This document shows, piece by piece, positions 1 through 11,006 of a stretch of 64,000 bases of DNA. How positions within the stretch are numbered: the first letter of the stretch is position 1; every line of letters begins with the position of its first letter. A program made the translations under genes and the position numbers. Source of the stretch: Engraulis encrasicolus. Taxonomy: Eukaryota; Chordata; Actinopteri; Clupeiformes; Engraulidae. Location: NCBI RefSeq assembly GCF_034702125.1, contig NC_085862.1, positions 10,692,238 to 10,756,237 on the forward strand, given 5' to 3'. Under the pieces are notes generated by a model, which worked only from the letters and a program-made list of their open reading frames with translations, was not told the origin of the DNA and made no database searches.

Positions 1-616
1 TACTTTTCTGGGATCCATGTGACCTCGGACTTTAAGTTAGGAGAGCTTTGGGACACTTAAGGTTGAGAATAAATGGTTCTGCTGTAGATGGAGGGGACAA
101 CGCCCCATTAGAGGACTGAACTTGAGCACACTACTTTGCATTGGTTAGACATGGTTTGATTGATCTTACTCTAGTAGAAAATCTTTGTTTTGAACCACAG
201 GGGGTTGTCATTTTAGCCCAAATGACTGGGTTTTAAGTTACTTTGCTGATTTGAATATTGCCACTTGTAGCATAGTCCCATATTTTCAGTCCTTCTGATT
301 GAGTGTATGATTTTTACTTGCCGTTAAAGTGAGAAATAATTGGTATGCATTGACACAGGACATTTTTTCTTCTTTTTTTTGTAAATCAATAAAAAGTGCT
401 AACCTGGGTATAAACGAAAGCTTAGTGTGGTTGAGCCATATCTTGGTGCCTTCAGAACAACATCAATTCTATAGCAATAGGTGCAATACACTTAATGTTG
501 TTTGTAAGAGTGAAGATATATTCTCTGCAGAATTTTACACCATGACTTGAGTTTGGCCCATTAGTGGTAGCATTTTTTGTAATATGCCTGCTATTACGGC
601 CTAACCCCTCTAAAGG
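1..616. other. No recognisable feature
   Basis: AT-rich single-copy-looking sequence. I see no exon-like open frame with splice sites, no terminal inverted repeats and no microsatellite beyond short T runs. It lies left of the foldback repeat that starts near 617-666. Confidence 0.6.
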
Positions 617-981
617 CTTGCCTGGTTAACACCAGACCTAATCAGTAGTGAGATTAGGTCTGGGGAGCCTGGGAACTCCCATACTGCCTATTAGAGACCG
701 ACCGATATGGGTTTTTCTATGGCCGATGCCGATGCCGATATTTAGAGGTCAGAGTCAGCCGATGGCCGATGTGACCAGCCGATTTTTTGGGCCGATTTTT
801 GGGGCCGATATGCCATCATATTATCCTTAATTGGCATGCTAAAAATATACCGGTATATAAACAATATTCTTTTTCATTTATTTATCCATAACATATGTAT
901 TTTATTAATTAAAAGTAACATATGTTCTATTTACACCCTTAATATTCATATAGATAGGCCTAGTAGAAATATTATGTAGGC

Positions 982-1160
982 CAGGGCTGTCCAAACTTTT
1001 TTAGTGAAGAAAATACAGGAAAATAAACAAGGGGCCGGGCCGCACATTAGCTGTGAGATGACCGGTTCAATGTAACAAATACACAAGGGAGGCAAAAGCT
1101 GTCTGATGGCCCATGATTTATTTCCAATATTTTCAAGAGGCAATGTAAGAAAAGGTAACA
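982..1160 (+). mobile_element. Possible truncated hAT end inside the larger hAT element
   Basis: The sequence starts CAGGGCTGTCCAAAC followed by a GGGCCGGGCCGCAC stretch, a style of terminus seen in Charlie-like hAT elements. I find no matching right end or target duplication, so it may be a truncated insertion or simply internal sequence of the host element. The right limit is arbitrary. Confidence 0.3.
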
Positions 1161-1670
1161 CAAATTGCATAAATATTATTGTGTCAGTGTAATACACTTG
1201 TAGGCTATGAATTATCCACATGTACATGGTTAATAATTAAGCTTATTATTAATTGTTATTTATTATTATCTTGTTATTTTATTGTTGCCTACAATCAATC
1301 AGTGCATGTTTATAAGCTGTTTAATTTGTATTTAATTCTTATTATAGCCAGCACTACTTCCCCTGCACTTCATGGGTCAATGTGAAACTCGTGCTGATCC
1401 AATCAGATCAAGTGCCTCTATCTCACATGCACGCAGGCAGCGATGTAAACAAAGGCAGCTCTCCTCTCTGTGCCTACCTCAGTTTAAATGAGCAAGTTCT
1501 GTCGTAACCTAGCATGTTTAGCTAACTTGCTATAGCCACAGCAGAGGCAATTTTACAGGATGGATTCACAAAGCTATCAAAAAATAATGTCACTTATGCG
1601 CAACATGCTTACAGTATAGCATTATACTATTCCAACTGTGGGTTAAAGTCACAAATAAAAGTCTAAGCAA

Positions 1671-2123
1671 CAGGGCTGTAGTCAAGTCCACCTTTGTAGA
1701 ATCCAAGACAAGTCAAGACAAGTACTAGTCAAGTCCAAGTCCAAAGAGGTTTGAGTCTTAAACAAAACCTAGTCCAAAAAGATTAGAGTCCGAATCAAGT
1801 CTGAGTCACATGTCGGTCAGTGTTTGACAATGAAAAGGATGTCAATAGTGTGAACCTTAGAAGATAACCTATATGGCATGGATGTGAAGACAAACTTGTT
1901 TGTTATTGGATTTAGAGCTCCACTTTACAATCTATGATGGCCAGTGTTCTAAACAAAACTTAATGACAGACCCGGCGAGTCCAAAAGCCTAATTTGGCAA
2001 GTCCATTGTCCGAGTCCAAGACAAGTCCGAGTCCAAACAATACCGAGTCCGAGACAAGTCCAAGTCCATAAAAAAACGGACTTGAGACTCGGGCCGAGTC
2101 CGGACTCGAGTACTACAGCCCTG
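1671..2123. mobile_element. hAT MITE (453 bp) nested in the larger hAT element
   Basis: The left end CAGGGCTGTAGTC and right end (reverse complement CAGGGCTGTAGTAC) form terminal inverted repeats. A perfect 8-bp target duplication, ctaagcaa, flanks it at 1663-1670 and 2124-2131. The interior is low-complexity, with many repeats of CAAGTCCAAG and GAGTCCGAG type. It has no coding capacity. It is younger than the element at 692-2680. Confidence 0.92.
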
Positions 2124-3152
2124 CTAAGCAATCGCTAACGCTAACCGCTATTCAGTTTGGAGTGTATAAGCAGCTGTAGGAAGGCTATGGTAAAAGGCAC
2201 TCGTGGTCACACACCACTAGCAACTTTGATTTCAACTCCATTGCCGTTGAAAACAAATAGACATGGAGTGAAAGTCAATCACATGTCAGATTTGCATCCT
2301 TTTTTGATAAAATTTCGCTTATATTTTAACTTATATTGTATTTTTAGAGGTAAACTTCACACTGGTTACCACCAGTATTAGGGCTCCCAGTCCCAGTAGC
2401 TGCCCGCTGATGTGCCTGAGAGAGGTGTGGCTGATAGAGAGGTGTGACGTTCACGGAGCCGGTTCTTTTGAACGGCTCCCTGAAGTGAACTATGGGGGCA
2501 GGATCACAGCTGGGGGAGCCACTCGACTGTTATTTCGTTAGTTTTTCATTAATTTTAAGCACGTGACCTCGACCTTAAAATCGGCGCAACCAAATGAGAA
2601 AATCGGCCGATGCCGATTCATTAAAAAATAGCAAAAATCGGCCGATTAAATCGGCCGGCCGATCGATCTGTCGGTCTCTACTGCCTTTAGTTCTACACAA
2701 TCGTTTCGATCTGAAAGACAGTATGGCGAGGATGACTCATAACGTACAAGATCATGGGATCTGTGTCATAATGGCCAAGCATTCCGACCTTAACAGTTTC
2801 TCTGCCCAATCAGAGAGCAGGGCAGTGTGTCATAATAGCCAAGTATTCCGGCCCCATACGGAATTTACAATAGGCAACTCCCCAGACCTAATCTCACTTG
2901 TGATTAGGTCTGGTGTTAACCAGGCAAGGTCTGGGGAGTTGCCTATATTAAATTCCGTAGGGAGCAGAATACTTGGCTATTATGACACACTGCCCTGTTC
3001 TCTGATTGGACAGAGAAACTGTGAAGGTCGGAATGCTTGACCATTATGACAAAGGGACCATGATCTTGGCCGTTATGAGTCATCCTCGCCAGACTGTCTT
3101 ACAGATCGAAACGATTGTGTAGAACTAAAGGCAGTATGGGAGTTCCCAGGCT

Positions 3153-5104
3153 ATCTAAACTTGCATGATGACGCTTTTTGCAGACAGGAGATGTGAACTA
3201 GTCTAGAAGACAAAAGGCTCATGCAGTTCAGAGTGTCATGTGTATTAGAAAAGCTCCCCACTGCAGTGTCAAGCCTCCACAAGTCAGTCTCTCTACATGT
3301 GCTCAGTTTAGTCAGAGATGCACTGTTCATCAGAGGTAGCCCGTGCCAGCTCTCATGAGGGCACCTTGCGGGCATTGTGTGACCGCTACTGAAGTCATTT
3401 CCCATCATGCATCCATCGCACCAGAGTGAGTGGCAAAGGGTGCTCTGTGGGGAGGCTGGCTAGGTAGGCAGATGGTGTTTACCCAGCATTGCAATGCAGC
3501 ATGGGGCCTTGAGTGAGAAGACCTGCCTCGTGTGTGTGTGTGTGCGTGCGTACGCGTGTGCGCATGTTTGTGTCTGTCTTTGTCATATTGGCACACATGC
3601 AACAACGCCTTTCCCCTTCAAAGTCTGCTAAGCCAGGGACAAGGAATTGCACTACTACTGATGTGCGTTGTCATTGTGGTCCTCATTCTGAATGAAACTG
3701 TGATCCGTGAACACCTCCCCATTCTACATATATGCAACAATTTACTGCAATTGATCTGCAGAAATCAGAAGAGGAATGAGTTTTTAGTTTTATATCATGA
3801 TCCAAGTCTGGGCCAATAGCCCAGTGAGTAGGCCCTACATGGCAGGAATGTAGCATCTGCCACACGTGCGAGAATACCATAATTTTACTTTCCACTAATG
3901 ATTTTGCCTGCAAGCAAGTGGAAGGAGATACAGGCTTGAAGCCCAGCTCATGTATAACGTTTTGCATAACCTTGCTATATTTGTGCAGAACACAATTCAA
4001 ATGCATTCATTACAGAAATATGTTCACTAACACCAAGATGAATGCAAATAGTCAATGACAACTTTGGTCAGGTACAAGCCACTCAACCAAGTTGAACTAT
4101 CTTGCTGGTTGTCAAATGTATGAATAACATACAGTATATTACGCAGCCCTACCTATTGTCACCCCGACTGCACAGTAGGGCCTTAAACTACTAGCCAGGC
4201 TGTGCCCTCCTAGTGACGCAACACTTTGAGCGTTGCAGCCAACTAGTCAGGTCAAGAGCAATGCAAGTACTTTCTGAGTTCCCACAAATACGGGAACTCC
4301 TCACACTTTGTCGATAAGCAAACAACCATAAGCAAAACAAGGGAAGCAGGTCAACCATGCCATGTTTGGGAAACGCTAATTGTTGTGCTCTTGGTCAGAC
4401 CAAGTCTCGGAGAGATTTGAACGACGATGATAATCAGGCTATTAAACTACATGTTGTGTTATAACGTGACAGTGCTCAGGTGTACTAGGATAATGTTGAC
4501 TGCCTGTGGTGTACCCCAAGGGATGGAGGTTAGCGTTAGCTTACCCAAGTGAAGGGGTAACGTATACAAATGGAATGGACATGGCAAACTCAGAGATGTT
4601 GCTTTTTTGCGGGTGGTCCTACTAGTCTTACTCAAACATACAATATCTATTTGTGTACTATTTGGGCCTGTTGTCTGTCGGTACACTTTACAGTGAATAG
4701 GGTGCAGCTGGTTGCAGCTGCCTCCCATGAGCCTCCCATCTCTTGTGCCATTCAGTGGCCTTGGGTTGATTTGATTTGAACAATTATGGAAATCGGCCAT
4801 AAAAACCCTCATTCTGTATAGTGCTGCACAGTGCTTGTCAATAATAGAGCTTTTTTTTCATTTACAAGGACATGGATGCTAATTAATCTGATGTTGGTTT
4901 TGCATGTTTATCTCTGTGGACAGCTGCTTAAAACACCTGAGCTCTTTTTCAGTTTGTGTTTGTTTGTCCTCACTTACATCCCTGAAACACAAACAGTGGT
5001 GTTGGTCATGTGGCTGCAATGGGTACTTGTAGCTGTAAATGTAGACTGTCCAGTTCATGCGGTGACCTCCTGTACTGGTCAATACATACTGGAAATATCG
5101 CAGT
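3153..5104. other. Unannotated stretch with a short TG/CG-rich microsatellite
   Basis: A degenerate TG repeat lies at about 3530-3575. I see no splice-flanked open frame, no inverted termini and no RNA gene. A segment at 4140-4310 looks like an old dispersed repeat, but I cannot name a family. Confidence 0.5.
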
Positions 5105-5316
5105 TAGTGTTGCACCGATACCATTTTTTAGCCCCGATACAATACCCGATACCTGATTGTGCAGTATCGGCCGATACCGATACCATACCGATACTACTCT
5201 GTTCGAAATGTATATACAGTATATATATGAAAAGTTATATAGGCTACTACTTGGATGTAACATCATTGCTATTATGGCTTTGTCAGGCTACTGGTATTGG
5301 TATCGGTGCAACACTA
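5105..5316. mobile_element. hAT MITE (212 bp)
   Basis: Terminal inverted repeats TAGTGTTGCACCGATACCA occur on both ends. An 8-bp target duplication with one mismatch flanks it (atcgcagt at 5097-5104, atcgcaat at 5317-5324). The subterminal sequence repeats ATCGG/CCGAT motifs. It has no coding capacity. Confidence 0.9.
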
Positions 5317-6481
5317 ATCGCAATAAAGGAAATCTGAACATCTTAGGCTTTAAGTATTCAATGTCAGCAGTGTTCTTCATTCGTAGATAAAACGGGACAG
5401 GATGTGATTTACCTGGGCTCACCTGGTATGGAGAGCTAAAGATGGCTACACTTAACCCAGATAGAAGCCTTCTTCTGGGTGGCGATGTACCAGGGTATGT
5501 CATGGGCCCTCTAAAAAAAGCTAAATTAAAATAATCTTTATTAAAAGTCGTCTGGAAGTGATGAATGTATGGTAAGAAATGCCCTTCTGAAGCACAAATT
5601 AAGCCAAATGCATGGATTACTAACAATATAATCTAATATAATACAATATAATAACAATGCTAGTGATAAGACCAAGGATATTTTTTATTTGTATTACACA
5701 AGTAGTGCCAGCACCTTTTAGTTTTGAAAACTATCCTTGTTTGTGACCAATGCATAGATGTGCAGCTAGCTATGCAGACAGCAGGTGTCCTGTGCGGTGG
5801 GTGATGGCTGCATACTGAACAGTGTCCTCTGGCTGAATTCCAACTTTCCTGGGTTTTGGAAACCAGACAGAGTGCACCTGAGAAATCCACCAAATTTTTA
5901 TTGGGTAGTTACTTTTTCAAATGGGGTCATGTAGGTTCATATAGCTTTTTTCCCCTCAATAAACAAATTCGGCAATTAAAACATGTTAACTCAAGAGTTA
6001 TCTCTAGCTACCATTTTTAACTTTTCTTTACCTGAAATGCTTGAGAGCAACGAAAATGCATTAAAAGCATCACTGTGGGGTTTTATCCATGACATTTAAA
6101 AGTATAACATGATTGGCCTTCCTCGAATACAAGCCCTTTGCCACTTTTGGAGATTGAATGCATTTTTGGACAAAGGAAACGATGAGCCTTGGTATGAAAT
6201 AAAATTCGAACCGTTTGGAGGATTCGTTTTACAGATTGGTAGCTTTTTCAGAGTGGTGGTGTCAATCTTTTTTTCTCTCCGTGCTTTCGGCATCAGTTTT
6301 TAATGAAGAAAGCTTTATTCTCTGTTTGTTGCCCAGACAGCCTGATCCCATCCCATCCTGGACATGTTTGTAATGACTGAGGCCTTCATTGACACATTTG
6401 AGGCCTTGATTTCAGACACATTTGAAAGACCCCATACCTTCCCCTGATCATATTTTGGTTTTGGCTGATAATAATGGAATA
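5317..6481. other. No recognisable feature
   Basis: AT-rich sequence with a short TATAATACAATATAATA run near 5630-5655. I find no exon, RNA gene or element ends. Confidence 0.55.
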
Positions 6482-6483
6482 TA

Positions 6484-8106
6484 CAGTGCCCTCCATAATT
6501 ATTGGCACCCCTGGTTGAGATGTGTTTTTTAGCTTCCAATTATTTTTTTTTTTTTCTAAATAATATGGGACAAATGGACAAATGGAAAAAAAGAGAAAAA
6601 TCCAACCTTCAATACAAGTGCATTTATTCAGTGGGGAAAAAATCCCACATAAAGAAATAATTATTTGACATCAAATAATGTGTGTCACAATTATTAGCAC
6701 CCCTGGTGTTAATATTTTGTACAACCCCCTTTTGCCAACAAAACAGCACCTAATCTTCTCCTATAATGTTTCACAATATGGGAAAAGACAGAAAGAGGGA
6801 TCTTCAGCCATTCCTCTTTGCAGAATCTCTCTAAATCATCCAGAGACCTGGGTCCTCTCCTCTGTACTCTCCTCTTCAGCTCACCCCACAGGTTCTCAAT
6901 GGGGTTGAGGTCAGGGGACTGAGATGGCCATGGGAGGAGCTTGATTTTGTGTCTGGTGAACCATTTCTGTGTAGATTTGGCCATATGTTTAGGGTCATTG
7001 TCTTGCTGAAAGACCCAGTGACGACCCAGCTTTAGCTTTCGGGCAGAGGGCAACAGATTTTGATTTAAAATGTCCTGGTATTTCAAAGCATTCATGATGC
7101 CATGCACCCTAACAAGGTTCCCAGGGCCTTTGGAAGCGAAACAGCCCCACAGCATCACTGACCCACCCCCATACTTCACAGTGGGTATGAGGTGCTTTTC
7201 AGCATGCACATCTTTCGTGGTACGCCAGACCCACTTAGAGTGTTTGTTGCCAAAAAGCTCAATCTTGGTCTCATCTGACCAAAGCACACGGTCCCAGTTG
7301 AAGCCCCAATACCGCTTGGCGAACTCCAGACGCTTGCGTTTATGATTGTGAGTGAGGAAAGGTTTTCTCTGTGCATGCCTCCCAAACAGCTTGTTGGCGT
7401 GTAGACAGCGCCTGATGGTTGATTTGGAGACTTTGTGACCCCAGGATGCTACCATTTGTTGTAATTCTGTAACAGTGAGCTTTGGAGATCTTTTGATTTC
7501 TCTTACCATCCTCCTCACTGTGCGTGGTGGCAAAATAAACTTGGGTCCTCGTCCAGGCTTGTTTACCACTGTTCCAGTTGTTTTGAACTTCTTAATTATT
7601 CCTCTCACAGTGGATATGGGCAGCTGCAGTTGAGTGGCAATCTTCTTGTAGCCTCTGCCTGACCTGTGAAGGTCGACGCACATCTGCCTCACTTGTATGC
7701 TGTGTTCCTTTGTCTTTCCCATGTTTAAGAGTGGATAAGAGAAATGGCCTCGGTGTCACGTCATATTTATACCCCAGGGAAACAGGAAGTGATGAATTAC
7801 TAATGAAATGTTCCTACATACTCTGGTAAACTTTGTAAACTACTGTAGAAATGACAGAAATGCTTCAATTATATTTATTTCCTGGGAATTGTTAAGGGTG
7901 CCAATAATTGTGGAACAGGTGATTTAATGAAAAATAATAATTTTTTAGTCAGGGATTTTTTTATTTTCTTACAATTCATTTGAGTTGAAGGCTACATTTT
8001 CCAAAAAATTTCAGTGTGACAGTATTCTTCTGCAATAAACACTGAATTTATTTTAAGGCTTTTAACACATCTCAACCAGGGGTGCCAATAATTATGGAGG
8101 GCACTG
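6484..8106 (-). mobile_element. Tc1/mariner element, structurally intact (1,623 bp)
   Basis: The outer inverted repeats start CAGTGCCCTCCATAATTATT and are identical for about 43 bp at both ends. TA target duplications lie at 6482-6483 and 8107-8108. Inner partial copies of the terminal motif (CAATTATTAGCACCCCTGG at 6688-6706; GGGTGCCAATAATTGTGG at 7896-7913) give the IR/DR layout known for many fish Tc1 elements. The single gene on the minus strand is uninterrupted. Identical termini plus an open transposase frame suggest a recent insertion. Confidence 0.96.
6709..7722 (-). CDS. Tc1-family transposase, full length
   Basis: 337 residues, close to the usual length of about 340 for Tc1-type transposases, which cut and paste the element at TA sites. 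The N-terminal half carries two helix-turn-helix segments that bind the element ends (about residues 8-50 and 66-115), separated by a GRPR-like basic motif (KPGRGPK, about 55-61). The catalytic triad is complete: D150 in WSDETK, D241 in QQDNDPKH and E276 in NPIENLW, with exactly 34 residues between the second D and E (DD34E). A GGGSVMLWG motif lies at about 185-193. The protein ends AKGGCTKY, a typical Tc1 terminus. The start MGKTKEHS is the family's usual start. I see no frameshift or stop. Activity cannot be shown from sequence alone. Confidence 0.96.
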   Translation of the reverse strand: MGKTKEHSIQVRQMCVDLHRSGRGYKKIATQLQLPISTVRGIIKKFKTTGTVVNKPGRGPKFILPPRTVRRMVREIKRSPKLTVTELQQMVASWGHKVSKSTIRRCLHANKLFGRHAQRKPFLTHNHKRKRLEFAKRYWGFNWDRVLWSDETKIELFGNKHSKWVWRTTKDVHAEKHLIPTVKYGGGSVMLWGCFASKGPGNLVRVHGIMNALKYQDILNQNLLPSARKLKLGRHWVFQQDNDPKHMAKSTQKWFTRHKIKLLPWPSQSPDLNPIENLWGELKRRVQRRGPRSLDDLERFCKEEWLKIPLSVFSHIVKHYRRRLGAVLLAKGGCTKY

Positions 8107-8339
8107 TAGTTGCACACTGATGCCGGACTCTCATTTTTGTGATGATGCACAAAATGACTTTTAGTAACGTTTGAGTAATGCTTGTACACAGTTTTGTACT
8201 TGCATTTATTACACTCCCACCCACATTATTAAAACACACACGAAACATACAAAGATTGCATTAAAAAATGTGTGTGTTCGCACATTTTAATATACAATCT
8301 ACTTTTGCTGTTTTTTATTGATTAATGAATATAATAACA

Positions 8340-8736
8340 CATTGCGTCCCAAAAATATATACACGCTTTTTGTGTTAATTGAATTTATTGAAATCCATGT
8401 AATTTTCAAATTGTAATAGAGTTCAAAGACCTCACTTAATTGTTTGGTTACCACCTTTTGACAAGCTGATCTCTAAGGTCCTTGTTATCAGACCTGTAAC
8501 AGTCAATGGAAATGAATGCAGCCAATGAAAATGAAAGTGAATTCCAATAGAATTGTTAGCATTCCTTTGCATTGTGAGGATAATGCAAAGGATAACAATC
8601 CTTTGCATTGTTAACAGTGCCTGGACCAGAATTGATGGTAATTTGAAAATAGGTGTGCCAGACAGTACTTAAAACACTTTACAACTCTACACCTTCACAA
8701 TGAGTTAAAGTGTGCATACATTTTTTGGACGCTCTG
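8340..8736. mobile_element. Candidate mariner-type MITE (397 bp)
   Basis: The left end CATTGCGTCCCAAAAATA and the right end read on the minus strand (CAGAGCGTCCAAAAAATG) are similar inverted termini. TA follows on the right (8737-8738) and CA, possibly a mutated TA, precedes on the left. The interior has repeats of CCTTTGCATTG but no protein frame. The superfamily call rests on the termini alone. Confidence 0.6.
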
Positions 8737-8738
8737 TA

Positions 8739-9804
8739 TATTCAGAATTAAATGGTTACATCTCCAATGATATGATGATGCAATACATGCCTCTATATAC
8801 TATGTAGTGATGTGACCAGAAAAGGGCTCTGTATTTGGAGAAAAATGGCTGTATCTTTCATGCTGACTTCTGTCTTCGGCATTGAAATGTGGTTGAATAT
8901 GGCTGTTGGGTTTACTGGCTGAATGTCTTCTTCTCTGCAGGCACTAAAAACGTTAGGAAGATTTTACTTCAAGATTAAATACTCACTGATCTATGGTGTG
9001 AAAAGAAATATGGTGAATGATTGTCCTTGAAATCCTCAACCGTCAGTTAAGCTAAGAACGTATCTAATGTCAGACTTTGTAACCTTTTTAATGCTGGAAA
9101 AAAGGTTGATGGAAAACGGAATTAATTAACCCTCAGGAGCAAAACTTAAAACTACTAATGGTGTCTATTTCCCAAGGCTACCTATCTCACTTAGTAAGTG
9201 GATCGTCTAATTACCCATGTGCTCGGTATGTTGTGTGTTTTTTATTCTTTGTTGGGTGGTCATGCGCCAGCATAATGGCTTTTAACGGCTCTGTCACGTT
9301 AATGGATTTGAATGGGTTTGTTTTTTTTAAATCACAAATAGGGTAGAGGGTTTGTGCTGTGTGACACAATTTGATGATGAAGTAAATGTATGCAAATGGT
9401 ACTTACTGTATCATTGAGTTGGCCATATAATACAACAATAATGGTCATTTGCCATGTCTAGTATATGGAGTAGTGACCTTATACTGTTATTATTACCGGT
9501 AAAATATTTTCATCAGTCTTCAGATTGTCAATTGAATAATTTATGATTTTTTTTCTGGCATTAACTTTTGGTTGGCTCATTCTTTTTAATTTAATTGCCA
9601 GTTCCTTGTTGTCGAGCTAGCCTGGCAGTCAATTAGGTGAAAAGTTAAACCAGCTGTGTGAAAGATGGGCTTTTGGTGTTCGTCTTTACCTTTTCAAGCA
9701 CAATTTTGGGCAGGTCACTGAGCTGCTTTGCCTAATACTCATTTCTTTGTCATCTCTTGGCTGTCATGTCTTGCTTGGATGAAACTGTGCCTTTCTGTGA
9801 TCAG
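8739..9804. other. No recognisable feature
   Basis: AT-rich sequence without exon-like structure, element ends or microsatellites. Confidence 0.5.
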
Positions 9805-10200
9805 CAGGGCTCTACATTAACTTTTTCGCTTGCCGGCCACTGTGGCTAGTGATTTTCCAGAGTCACTAGCCATCCAGCTATTCGGTAGCCACAAATTAGA
9901 TTTTTTTTATCATCACGCTGTACATGTAATCTCAGAAGATGAGGTGCTTAAAGCAAGTAGATGAGTGCATGGGTTTTTACATTGAAATAAAACAAACAAA
10001 TAGAAACTGAGTAACTTTTTGTTGGACTTAAATATAAACAATTGATGCCCAAGGGGCAAAGTGCAGAATATACACTATTCTGACATGTCATACCATAGAA
10101 TAAGCTACCTGCCAATGGCTAGTGATACTGAAATTGTTACCAGCCACAGCCAACTTTTACCAGCATTTGGACGGTTTGCAGGTGCCAGTGTCAAGCCCTG
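9805..10200. mobile_element. hAT MITE (396 bp)
   Basis: The left end is CAGGGCTCTACATTAA; the right end on the minus strand is CAGGGCTTGACACTGG. The 8-bp target duplication has one mismatch (gtgatcag at 9797-9804, gtgctcag at 10201-10208). It has no coding capacity. Confidence 0.85.
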
Positions 10201-10645
10201 GTGCTCAGTGAAGAAGAGGTTATATCTACATGTTCCATCAGGCAGGGCCAAGCATGTGGGCCAAGGGTCGGGACTCGGTACGATGCACTGGCGTCAGACT
10301 CTTCGCTCTGTCTTGACGTCATGCCATCACGAGTAGCCATGGACATGATGAGGAAGTAGGCCTAGACATGCATTGTTATGTTTTTGCCTTGTTTGATGAA
10401 TATTTTTTTCTGTTTTAGGCCAGGAAGGAAGCGCTTAGATTATGGGTGGGACTGTTTTATTGGAATACAGGGTTCTCTCCACAGCAGTTATGTCACAAGC
10501 TGCACAATCATTTCTTGTTTTTGTAATGGTGCCTACAAACAGGTGCCACCCCAGTGTTTTGCTTTTGTCATCCCACGGAATGTTGGTAACAAAAGCGGCT
10601 CGGCATCCTCTATAATAGTGAGGCCAGTCGTAATTGGAGTGTAAT

Positions 10646-11006
10646 TAGGGCTGGGCGATATGGAGAAAAAAAAACAATATCACGATATGGATTACTTTGA
10701 TAACGATAATGATATATATCACGATATAGCACAATTACATACATTTTCCGTTATTCTCTTTATTTGCTCTTTATTTTTTTCATGTCGCAAAACAGCCTTT
10801 CTTCAAAATGGATCTTTTTATCCTTATTTTTACAGTTACATTAACTAATAGTGTGTATTGTGACAACATGAAATTGTAATTAAATGATAGTAATTTTATC
10901 AATTTTATACAATTGAATATCACGATATAAATTATATAGGAGAAAGGTCACGATATACACTTTTATATCACGATGACGATATATATCGTCATATTGCCCT
11001 GCCCTA
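10646..11006. mobile_element. hAT MITE (361 bp)
   Basis: The left end is TAGGGCTGGGCGATAT and the right end on the minus strand is TAGGGCAGGGCAATAT. The 8-bp duplication has one mismatch (agtgtaat at 10638-10645, agtgtcat at 11007-11014). The interior is dominated by ATATCACGATAT-type motifs. It is non-coding. Confidence 0.88.

Larger units (their letters stand above)
692..2680. mobile_element. hAT-type DNA transposon, non-autonomous (1,989 bp)
   Basis: The terminal inverted repeats start TAGAGACCGAC on both ends. They are flanked by an 8-bp target duplication with one mismatch (ctgcctat at 684-691, ctgccttt at 2681-2688), the hallmark of hAT transposition. Subterminal regions are rich in CCGAT/ATCGG motifs. 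No transposase frame survives, so it would need a transposase in trans. It inserted into the foldback repeat and itself received the smaller hAT element at 1671-2123. Confidence 0.85.
666..3152. repeat. Large foldback (inverted) repeat, left arm split by a hAT insertion
   Basis: The right arm 2927-3152, read on the minus strand, matches 666-691 followed directly by 2689-2889 with only scattered mismatches. The original element was therefore a palindrome with arms of about 226 bp and a short hinge at 2890-2926. The left arm was opened by the hAT element at 692-2680. A small hairpin (CCAGACCTAATC paired with GATTAGGTCTGG) sits in the hinge and occurs again just outside the left arm at about 627-661. 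No protein-coding frame belongs to it. The family is not known to me; a foldback MITE or two head-to-head copies of one element are both possible. Confidence 0.8.

Noticed and set aside
2594..3040. 148-codon open frame
   Set aside because: It spans the end of the hAT element and the palindrome of the foldback repeat; the translation shows no family motif.
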